This document shows positions 1-9,519 of a DNA stretch of 64,000 nucleotides, in pieces. The notes below the pieces were generated by a model. It was not told the origin of the DNA. It searched no databases and worked only from the letters and a program-made list of their open reading frames with translations. How positions within the stretch are numbered: the stretch's first letter is position 1; every line of letters starts with the position of its first letter. The position numbers and the translations under genes are program-made. The stretch is from assembly GCA_037892935.1 (NCBI GenBank), contig JAYXKI010000016.1, positions 682,001-746,000 of the forward strand, written 5' to 3'. The DNA comes from Phlebopus portentosus (lineage: Eukaryota > Basidiomycota > Agaricomycetes > Boletales > Boletinellaceae).

Positions 1-2418
1 ACCCATCGTGTGTGTACACCTGTTCCGCGCTGCGCACCAACTCCCGCCCTCAAGTCTTCATCCTTCCCACGAACGCGACAAACAAGCCGCGGGCACCTTG
101 GATCTCCGGGACGTAGCGGAATACCATTAAACCTCTGTACCGCCGCAGCAAGATACTCCTCGCTAGCGTAGTTGACGAATGCACAATTCGAACGTGCAAT
201 AAGAAAAACGCTTTGGACCCCAGAAGTATCCGCTGGATTTGTATCTGATGCCGACGAACTACCAGTTGGAGAGAGTAAGCCTGCGGGCAAATGAGGAGGC
301 TGAGGTTGCTGCTGGCGGTAAGGAGATCGTAGTTCAGCTGTTAATGGTATACTCGGTGAGACTGGTCGTGTGAAGAAACGCCATAGTTCGTCATGAGTTG
401 CGTCACTTGGAACGTTTCCTATCCACATCACCCATTCTGACCGATGCACAGGAGGGTTCGGCAAGAATGAGCGCCGTGAGAATCGCTTTGGTTCACCCTG
501 CTGTAATTCTTGTTGCGACTGCTGATGTCCATTCTCAGTGACCGACTCACCAAGAGCAAGAGGGGATGGTGAAGGATGTGCCCGAGATGAAGTATTTGAC
601 CCCGGTTTACTTGGAGTTTCGAGCGGCCGCTGAGGTCCTCCAGCACTTGCACCCATCCCACTTCCCGGACCTGAACTTCCAGATAGATCAGGCATAGAGA
701 TTGCCGAAGGAGGCATAGTTCGAGATGAGGATGGGGAAGGCAACGATGGCAATCCTGGAGCTTGGCCTAAGCCAGGACCGGGATTTGATGGATTGCCATA
801 AGCTTCAACATAGTACATGTTCGGGTAAGGGCCAGTACTGGGGGACGCGCTGTGAGGCGGAATAAACCACCACGTTGCGGGAGGCTGTTGTTGAGGCTGC
901 GATATATCCTCAGTCGAACTCGGGCTTGCTCTCGTCATGTACATATACGAAGGCGGGGCATACTGTTGTTGTGTATGTTGACTCTGTTGTGCGGGGAAAG
1001 GTGAAGAAAATGGCGAATGCGAGTGTGTGAACTGCGGTGTCGCGGTGATTGTAGGGTGAAAGCTAAATGGCGCAAACGGCTGTTGCGTCGCGTACGGCGA
1101 GCTTGGACCTGCCGAAGGGCTTCGTCCCGAGTTTCCTGCTCGTTCATAATCAAATGTAAGTGCTGGTGTAGCCGCGTGCTCTTGCGCGATACTTGTATGG
1201 AACGACGGTGCGTAAAGTGGCGGGAGTGACGGGCTTGCGCTATGACCAACTGGATAAAATTCGGGCGGAGTATGAGAGTGGGTATGAGGAAGAGGCGGCA
1301 TTCCAGGAATATTGAGCTGTGAATACGTGTATTGATGCTGAACCTGGTGTTGCGGGTATAGAGATGACGATGGTGGGGTCATTGTATACTGCCCAACAAA
1401 GCCCGCAGAGCGCTGCATTGTCGTCGGCTGTTGTGTATGCGCAAGCGACTGGTGCCCACCTTGGCTGGACATAGAAGGCAAATTTCGAGGGAAGCCACTT
1501 TCAGATGTAGAAGAAGAAGCATAATACCCATACGGCTGCAACCCGCGTTGCTGGTGCTGTGATTGCGGTTGCGGTTGCTGCGACTGTTGTTGACGCCTTG
1601 ACGGGGTCGGTCTAGGGCCAGACGTCGGCGCAGGATGAGAAGATGAGTCCGACATATCTTTGTTACGATTGGCGGCGTACACGGAAAACGCCTCGTAGCG
1701 ATATTTTGGTGTTAATGAACGACTAGGAAGCAGGCTATCGGGACTTGAAGGCAGACGCGTGTCATAAACGGCTATATGTCATTTTAAGGAAAATAGTTAA
1801 TGGAACGAGAGATATTTCGAGAACATACTCGAGGTTCCTGACGGACCACGTTCTGTATCTGCAGCAGAATATGCATGCAATCGATCGGTGACTAGTTAAA
1901 AAAGTGTCAGCACAATAGGTTTTTTGACTACCTAACAGATTACGAGGTCCAGCATCTCGACAGAGTCGCGAAAAAAAGAGGAAAAAGCGTAGAAAATGAA
2001 GGTAAAAAGTGAGGATGAGGGAAAGAAGATAGAAACAACGCGTACCCGTTGAACGGGGTAAAGAATTTGCGGAAGTAACCGTGAATTCCGCGGCCATCAC
2101 CTCGGCACGACTCCCAAAGATGAAAAAAAAAGTCGAGCTCTTACCTTCGACGCGATCAGCTTTCTTGCTGCATGAGCCGGTGCCGTTCGTCAATCTGGTA
2201 GTAGACTTTGAGCCGTTCGTACTAGGAGGTGTGTCTCTGGCAGAAGACTCTCTTGCTTGATGAGGACTCGTAGGTCGGGATGGTGTCGGGGTGAGATCTC
2301 CCGCTCCTGCGGGTGTCTGTTTGCATTTCTCGAGCTCGGCCAGAAAAGCACTCTTATGCTCGCCAGTGCCTGCGACCTGAGTCGCGACTGAGTTTTTGTG
2401 TCCTTCGTATTCATTCAT
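1..2418 (-). CDS. RRM protein, probable YTH-family m6A reader (N-terminal part, runs off left edge)
   Basis: Two exons are visible. Exon 1 is 2418-2145, starts at an ATG and ends at a GTAAGA donor. Exon 2 runs from 1771 (after a TATAG acceptor) to the window edge with no stop. The join restores one frame through AVYDTRLPSSPDSLLPSRS. The first 450 or so residues are low-complexity, rich in Gln, Pro, Ser, His and Tyr. They are followed by an RRM-like domain coded by about 450-60: it starts EWVMWIGNVPSDATHDELWRFF, has an insertion, and continues SVFLIARSNCAFVNY (RNP1-like) and AAAVQRFNG. In basidiomycetes this arrangement is known from YTH-domain RNA-binding proteins, which bind N6-methyladenosine. 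That assignment is an inference, because the YTH domain itself would lie left of the window. The RRM call is firm and the YTH label moderate. It could instead be another Q-rich RRM protein. Confidence 0.72.
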
Positions 2419-5106
2419 AGCTTATCTCCGGTGCCGGTGTGCGAATCCGATGCTGTGCAGTGTTGCAGTGCCGCGGGGCCAGAGCCAATAGACTCGTAAG
2501 CCTTGCAAGGTCGTGCGACGTGTCGTCAGTGTCCGAGTGCGTGGCGTTGAGGTGGTGTCGCGCTTATTATCGACATATATGCCGTAAGAAAGCCGTGTTT
2601 GCGGATGTGCGGTGCAGAGTAGTGTCAGAGCCGACGTCGCAAGTGGACCCAGTTGCTGCACCACTCACCAAATATCTATTAAGCCAACGATGTCCTTTTT
2701 CGACTTCCCTGCCCTGAAGTCGATACTTAGCTAGCTCCGATAAAATTATATCTCCCGAGCACAGGTACGTGGACAAATCGTGTCTAGACTAATCCTCGGA
2801 CGACCTGTTGTTCGAGAGTTCACGGATATTCGAGAGTGTTCTGTGATTGTCGTCGGCGAGTGTCGTGTATCGTATCTCGAACGGGATGAAAAAGTAAACG
2901 GGAAAATACGTGTATGGGATGGAGAAAGGTAGAAGAAAGGCGAAAATGGCTTTGCGTGTATGGGATATACAGTCTCCATCGCTGCTGCACTTTTAAGAAA
3001 CGCAAACCGACTCCGCATACAAGTACCTAAGTCACGTTTCATGACGTCACATTCCCTTTTTGGGCATTTATGGATTGGTATTGGGTTACATCACGGTGAT
3101 CATTTCCCGTGACCTTTCGTGCCCTTGTATGGCGACCAGGCTCCAGAATTGTCCGTCCAATAACTAATCAGTGTCGTTTCCAACCAGCTGATGAGGACAA
3201 AAAAGTCGTTTGTCAAGACCAGCTGGGCTTTGTACAATCAGGCCATTCAGCTCTTGTCAGGGACGCTGTTGAGGAATCTCGTAAAATTTATTCAATTCAG
3301 TTTCACCGGCTCCAAAACGCGTACAAAAACAAACATCCTCACATATGGCCAACTCCACAGGGTAAGCACTTGCTTTTCCGCCCGTGCATCGGAGCCCGCT
3401 CGGCTGTGCGAGGGTACTTACTGGATGCTTTCGTACTCAGTTCCTGATTCATCTGCGTAGACATGACATGGAGCATAACCTCGTGACAGGACATTATCAC
3501 TGCCACAATTCTCAATCTTTCGACGACAAAAAAATAATAAATCAAATGTACTCATTTACTGCCGTAAGAAAGAAACTGCTCTTCAAGGGACGAATCTAAC
3601 TTTCTGAACTGCGCCTCCCTTGGCTCATATTTGAAGGTGGAACAGCAATAAACGCGAGCAACACGGAAAGCCCCGGCTAACTTCCTACTTTTTCCAACAC
3701 CCTGTCTTTCCCTTGTTCCTTTGCAGTCCGCGGGTGCGCTTTGACTGAAGGAAAGCACCCTTTTATAAAGCATCCTCAGAGTGTATCCACCCAATGAATG
3801 AAATGACGCATATCATCGACTGGTACCAATTCTTCTAGTTACCCCGCACCGATCAGTCGAGATCGTCTGCGCCGAGTTCGGTTAGGACAAACACTTCGTA
3901 TGCAAAAGGTCATTCACGTAAAATTTTCAGCTTAGCAGAAGCCCTCAGCCCGAGTACAAAAGTGTCAGACGATAGCTATTCCGAGATTCTGTTGGGAATC
4001 TCGTCTGTGACGCTGGTGGATATGCATGATCTATTTGCCAAGCATTTCCAAGACGGTGTCGACCATCGCGAAGGGGCTCTTTAGATCCGCTCAGGAGAGA
4101 AGCATTGAAATTCGAGAGGCCGAGAAGGCAAAGATTGTGCCAAATCTGGAAATGAACATCCATTGAAGGAGCAGGTGGAGTCAAAAGCATAGACGACAAT
4201 GCGCGTGCAACGGTACACTTCGTGCAAAGGCCGCATCTGTTCGGGGAGGAACAAAGCCGAGAAAGCTGTGAATCCAAAAAATCGAAAATGGCGGGATGCT
4301 GATTACGAGGACAGAATTGTGTGTGAAGATTCATTTACTATACAGACAGATTATGCAGTGCCAAAGCTCGAAAGTCGTTTGGCCCAATATGAGATGTCGT
4401 CTCCACATGAATTTTATAGAATCCGTAGCATGAAACACTGCTCTCGTCTTTCCACAAACATCGGTATAAGGAGCGAGCGAGTATAGAGACCGGCGAAACA
4501 GATGGGATTGGTGCGGCTTAAATGATTCAAGTGTGGTGCAGAAGAAGTCGTATGAACGCTGAATAGACTCCTGCAACCCTACTGGGTAAATATCATTAGC
4601 ATCATAGGTACATGCACCAGATCGAAGGATAAAGTTACCAGTGTTCCGCGTGAGCCTTCAGGAGCCACTTCATTGCTACTAGTTGTTCTTGCGATCCGAT
4701 CCGTGATCGAAATTCCGACGCCGACGGAAGTCATCCGATCCGACTTGGTCACGATCACGTGTACATCAAAGCACGTGAGGTAAGTGAATAAAGTATCCGA
4801 CTAATTCAGTAGTTGATTGACTCCGAGTCGTAACACAGTCGTTGAGATTTTTCAGAGAATAAAGTCTATCACGACCGTACTTTCTCAAGGCGCTCTCTGG
4901 AAGAAAAGACACAATGTATGCCTTGAAGTCAGCTACCTTGTGACCCGTGATCCATATTTACCGAAGGGTTTAAACATCATCTCCGGCATTCGTATCCCGC
5001 CAGGCGGCCCGCGTTTGCAGAACCGATCCATGGAACGTATTCTGAGGGCAAGCACTGCCCTACAATAGCTCCAGTTTCCTCCAGTTGGGCCATTCTGTGT
5101 TAGAGA
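2419..5106. other. Intergenic stretch without a supported gene
   Basis: No reading frame here shows recognisable domains or a convincing exon chain. The longest open stretch, 3109-3447 on the plus strand, ends near a possible GTAAGC donor (3362), but no downstream exon continues it and no family is recognised. The left end must hold the promoter of the RRM gene. The right end must hold that of the pectin methylesterase. Two CACGTG boxes (4756-4761 and 4772-4777) and repeated CGATCCGATCCG-like words (about 4694-4740) lie 330-410 bp before the esterase start. Confidence 0.5.
4756..4777. promoter_or_regulatory. Pair of CACGTG E-boxes upstream of the pectin methylesterase
   Basis: Two perfect palindromic CACGTG hexamers, 16 bp apart start to start, lie about 330-350 bp before the esterase ATG. 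This is the core site of bHLH regulators in fungi. A regulatory role here is inferred only from position and spacing. Confidence 0.3.
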
Positions 5107-7047
5107 ATGGCCAACAAAAGCCTGTATCTCGTCGCTATCTTGTCGACCCCAACGTTACTTTCAAATGCTCTTTCACCGAGATTCATTGACTGTCAGCTTC
5201 AAAAGCCGATAAACGCATCGTCCGTGTTAGGTTGCCCATCTGGAACGCTGTTCGTCTCATCAACCGATTTGCGGGCGAACTTCTCATCCATTCAAGAGGC
5301 TATCGTATCCCTGTGCGTTTCGACTCTGTGTCATTTGAAAACGGTCATGTCTAACTCAGCGACCCAGGCCTGACCAAGGTCGAGCTTTTATCCTTCTTGG
5401 AGAAGGCGAATATCATGAAACTGTCAACATAACGCGCTCTGGTCCACTGACTCTGCTGGTGCGCGGGACTTTAGTCCTCGATAATTGATATAATGAAGGA
5501 GCTCTCAGGGCCAACTGAACACGAATGCACTCTCTCCGACCTCGAATGCGTCAGCCCGTAATTTAGTAACTATATGGAACAACATTTTCGTACAGGAAGG
5601 AATGGACGATGCGCAGTCTTCCGTGCTGCTTGTCGCACCCTCATTTAATGCATCTCTCATTGGCGCAGGGCCCACTGGAGCTCCACTCCAGCCTCTCTTC
5701 GGAATTACAGACTTCAAGGCTTATAATATCAATTTTGAAAACAGAGCTGTATGTACACCAAGCCTGAAATATACGCGTCGCATACTCACCTACTTTATAT
5801 CGATTAGGCTGACTTCGCTATTTCGCAAGCACTGGTGACAGACATCTCCTATGCCAATGCGTCATTTTACGGATGCACGTTTGCAAGTTACCAGGATACG
5901 TGGTATACTGGACGGAACGCAAGTACATATGTTGTTGACAGCATCATCTTTGGACAGACGGACTGTATGCTTGTATATTCAAGCAGATTATCTGTTTCTG
6001 ACTTCGTGAAATCGTTGCATCCAAGATCTTTTCGGTTTTGGCACAGCGTTTGTCGATTCCACAAACCTGCTAATTACGAAGCCGATCATAATTTTGTATC
6101 AGATGGTTCGAGGACATCATCCTCGCCAATAGAGCTTGCGGAGGTGGAATCGTCGCATGGAAGGGCACTAATCGCACTGATGCGCCCGGCAATCGATACG
6201 GGGCCTATATCAACAATTCGAAGATTATCCGTGTAAGCGACTTACTCGTCAGATTGCAACGCGGATAACATCGGTGCTCATCCCACGCTGAATTGCGGGT
6301 GTTTTGACAGTCGCCAGATGCAAATGCGACTCTTGATATAACCGGGAAGTGCTTCCTTGGTAAGCTTTTTCTTTGTATAATGATCTGTGATTACTGCCGT
6401 TTTCAGAATTGTTTAGAAAAGCAGATCATGTGAAAAATTGCTGCATCGCCTCAGAAAACCCAACAAACCTTGATTTTTCTCTGCAACGAAGCCATACCAC
6501 GTCTTCCTGTAATGTCGAAAATTATGCCATACTGTATGTGCATAGATGCATGTAAAATACCGACGCAGGGCTTTTTCACGTGATCTGCTTTTGAAAACGG
6601 CAGTAATTGCTGATGCTGGTTCATTACTATATTTCGTGCACAGGACGTCCTTGGAATGATCTTGCGACAACAATTTACATGCGTACGTTCATGGATGACA
6701 CGATCCAACCCGCCGGCTGGACGCCATTCGATTCTGCTAGGTATGCAATTGTGCTGTGCTGTTATTGCCTCTATGTAACAAAACCATCTGCGTTCATGTA
6801 AGGCCTACTATCATGAACACCACTTTTTATGCAGAATTTCATAACTTCGGTACCGGATCTAAGCATTCAACGTTCTGGTTTTTTGTAATTCACCTCACTT
6901 GTCTTGCTCTTTTTTTCAGGTCCAGGTTCTAACACCTCGCAGCGGGTCCACGATCACATTCTTACACCCGCCGAGGCCGCTGACTTCACATTAGAGGAGG
7001 TCTTTCTCGAGAGACCGAAATGGATTGACTTCACCTACGAGCATTGA
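5107..7047 (+). CDS. Secreted pectin methylesterase (pectinesterase, carbohydrate esterase family 8)
   Basis: This enzyme demethylates homogalacturonan outside the cell and so prepares pectin for polygalacturonases and lyases. Ten exons fit: 5107-5312, 5368-5458, 5509-5748, 5808-5964, 6026-6047, 6103-6232, 6311-6359, 6644-6740, 6803-6849 and 6920-7047. Together they are 1167 nt, or 388 aa, a normal length for CE8. Residues 1-22 form a signal peptide. The family signatures are all present: CTFASYQDTWY (Gln and first catalytic Asp, near 209), TDYLFGFGTAWF (second Asp, near 231), LANRACGGGIVAWKG and FLGRPWND (substrate Arg near 300). The fifth exon is only 22 nt and carries the DYLFG loop. Intron 7 (6360-6643) is about five times longer than the others because of an inverted-repeat element. 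The gene is convergent with the VWA gene downstream. It looks intact and functional. Confidence 0.93.
6390..6607. mobile_element. MITE-like inverted-repeat element inside a pectin methylesterase intron
   Basis: This is a 218-bp block with long terminal inverted repeats. The left arm is about 6390-6448 and the right arm about 6561-6607. Both tips read ATTACTGCCGTTTTC going inward, followed by AAAAGCAGATCAYGTGAAAAA and CTGCRTCG. The left arm has 12 extra bases (about 6405-6416) not found in the right arm. A TG dinucleotide flanks both ends and may be a 2-bp target duplication. It has no coding capacity. Size and structure fit a non-autonomous DNA transposon (MITE). Its family is not recognised, and I saw no second copy in the window. 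Confidence 0.72.
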
Positions 7048-7337
7048 TCCATGATTTTCGTCTATCGTAGGGTATCTACAAAAAGTGGTTCCAGATGACA
7101 AAAGTACATACAGAGCTACCAACAAAGTACGATGTATATGCAATCTTCCGACCTATGTATAATACACAGTACATACATTACTTTGAAGTTGGGACAAGAG
7201 ACGTCAACGACAGACCTGGAGATGTTTGCAAAAGATGCATGGATTACGTATGAAAGCGTGAGCAACTTGCACCGAGATATCAAATGCAGTACAGAATGAA
7301 AAGTAATTAATGACACCAAGTGGGTATGAAAAATGGT

Positions 7338-9090
7338 CTATGCTCGCATGCTTCTCCAGGCACTTTGCATGGCAATCCGTTTAGCCTTTGTGGAAAAAAT
7401 GTATCCATTACCATTCGTAGACGATGTGGGTGATTGATCGAACTCACCTGATCCAACGTGATCGAATCTTCGCGCAGTTCCACTCTCTGGCGCCCGCCGA
7501 GCAGCGTTTCGCCACCGCTACGTTCGTCTTCTTCGTCATCATCATCCACCATACCGCTGCCTCCATTCCGCATACCGCCGAAAGCAGCTTTACCACCAGC
7601 GAGTGAGAACGGAGTCTTTTGTACGGCCGTCCCAAAGACACTTGCGTTCGCCGGAGCGCTGAAGGTACCGAAATCCGAAATAACCTTGCGTGTTGGTGAC
7701 GTGCTCATACGTGGACGGGCCGATGCCGACACATCTGGTTTGGGTTCGTACGTCCGTGGAGGAGGACGTGGAGTATATGCGCTATACGACTGTAGCCGGG
7801 CTTGAAGGTAGTTTTCTGTAAAGCGCGTCCCTCGTACCTAGTTCATCGGAGTCTGATTACTGAGTCCTTAGGAGTAAACAAACTGACTCACTTTCTTAAG
7901 ATGCGGTCGCGCGTCGTAAAGTGATGGAGCATTCATAAATACGTCCACGTTGTGCTTCGCCTCCTCGCTTTCCCGATAGATGCTTTCAATAACTACCTTT
8001 TTTGTGCTTTCATTCCGCAGCAGTAAGCGCTCATGAAGTTCGCGCGCAACATCATCTACGCTTTGATTTGCACCAATGATCCGTGAGGCGACCGCCTGAC
8101 CGACTTCGCGAATTAATCGTTCCATATCGAGGTTTTCGAGGACGCTTCCCACGATGGCATGCGCCAACAGGTCCGCGGTTGTCAGCGGAAGCATAAGACC
8201 AGATGTGATATTAGTTATGGCCTGGAAGAAGTCTGTGGCAAACTGTGGTGTTTCATTAGTCATGACATGGGCGCAGACCTGATAAACCGGGGTGAGCGCT
8301 CACCGAATAGCCGCTCAGGGCGGGTTCGCAAGCCACAAAGAACTGGGTTTTGATTAAGCCGCGTTAATGACAGAGGTAAACGCCAAGCGTTCTGTTGAGG
8401 ACGTACTAGTGTTATCCCACGTGAGGCCATTTCTCGCGCGATTTGCAACGGATCATGTCCATCTGGCGAACCTTCGTCGAATCCTATGACCACATGTAGT
8501 TGTATTTCTCGAGAGTTTCTGAGTTATCAGAGGAACTCACCATCACCGTATTCACCAATGCCATGAGGAGGCGCATCGGCAATAAGGACAACCATCTTCG
8601 TTGCTTGGTCTCGCCAGTCCATGGTTAAGGCCTGGTATAGACCAGCAGTCACAGCCTCTGGACCGTCTCCGCCGCCCGTCGCATACAGAGAGGATAGATG
8701 CTGGCGAACTTTCGAGATGTCTGATGTGAACCCGAAGTTCTTGTAAACCCAAGTATGATCCTGAGGTGGATGATCGCGGTATGCTACGAGCCCGACTCGT
8801 AAATCTTCCGGTTCCTGTAATCTGCCTGAATGGAATATGTGCCCGCAGATTTCTTCAATATTACGTGTGGCCGATGAGATGTAACTGCCCTGGCTGCCCG
8901 TGCAATCTTGCACGAAGACCAAATCCCTAAGAGATGAAAGTACAATCATCTACAGTGGCTCTAGACTGCAGTTACCAATGGACACGTACAGCATTTTGCG
9001 GTCCGGATCGTAAGACGTCTCGATGGGCTGTTGGGGAGTCTCTACGACGTTCGGAGGAGCATCAAAGGACATTCCGGTGTCTTCATCCAT
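7338..9090 (-). CDS. von Willebrand factor type A domain protein
   Basis: The VWA fold lies in exons around 8950-8420. It begins LYVDLVFVQDCTGSQGSYI, whose D-x-T-G-S is the metal-binding MIDAS variant also seen in alpha-kinase-type VWA proteins. It continues with GLVAYRDHPPQ and VVLIADAPPHGIGEYGDG. Later exons encode FFVACEPALSGY, then an alpha-helical region with DMERLIREVGQAVASRI. The C-terminal tail is Pro/Ser-rich with an acidic DDDDEEDE run, and the protein ends at the TAG at 7338. The start is uncertain. I place it at the ATG at 9090, giving MDEDTGMSF, because the open frame upstream reaches a stop near 9180 without another ATG. The first intron seems to use a GTCCAT donor. Large families of such VWA proteins occur in mushrooms, and their function is unknown. 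The gene is convergent with the pectin methylesterase. Confidence 0.8.
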
Positions 9091-9519
9091 GTCGTGAACG
9101 TATTGCGTTGAGTAAAAGGGTTCTTTGATAGCTTTGTAATCCAAACAAGCGCGTTTTCTTCGAACGAAAGTTTTTCAATACTGACTTCCTGAGTGTCGCG
9201 GATTAATCGATATTATCGGTGGTGGGTGTTGCAGTTCAAGAAGGGTGCTGGGTGTTGGAGACGCGGTGACTCTCAACAGCGGCATGCCGCTACCGTGAGG
9301 TCATTACACTATACGGACGGACGGATCGTCGGGAGTATGAAATTCCCACGGGCACAAGCCACTTTCCTTGTTTCTCTTTCCTTGTGTTTCTCTTTCATTT
9401 TTACTTACACCAAAACAGCGAATTTTCATCCTGTCCTTTCGCCTTTACATTAGGCAGCCGCCAATGACAGTTCGGGCTGGGAATGTATCATACATCACAT
9501 GAACTCTTGTAAAGGACTA
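9091..9519. other. Intergenic region between the VWA and Miro genes
   Basis: About 430 bp holding the VWA promoter (read leftwards) and the 3' end of the Miro gene. An in-frame run without ATG (about 9091-9180) precedes the chosen VWA start. An unlisted 5' exon could therefore exist in this interval. No other feature is seen. Confidence 0.4.

Noticed and set aside
3109..3447. Candidate protein of 112 codons on the plus strand
   Set aside because: A donor-like GTAAGC occurs within it, but no downstream exon keeps any frame open, and another frame of the same stretch is equally open.
9091..9144. VWA protein starting at MDYKAIKEPF
   Set aside because: The codon at 9144 is TTG. A nuclear fungal gene should start at ATG, so the frame is either an extension of an unseen exon or untranslated leader.
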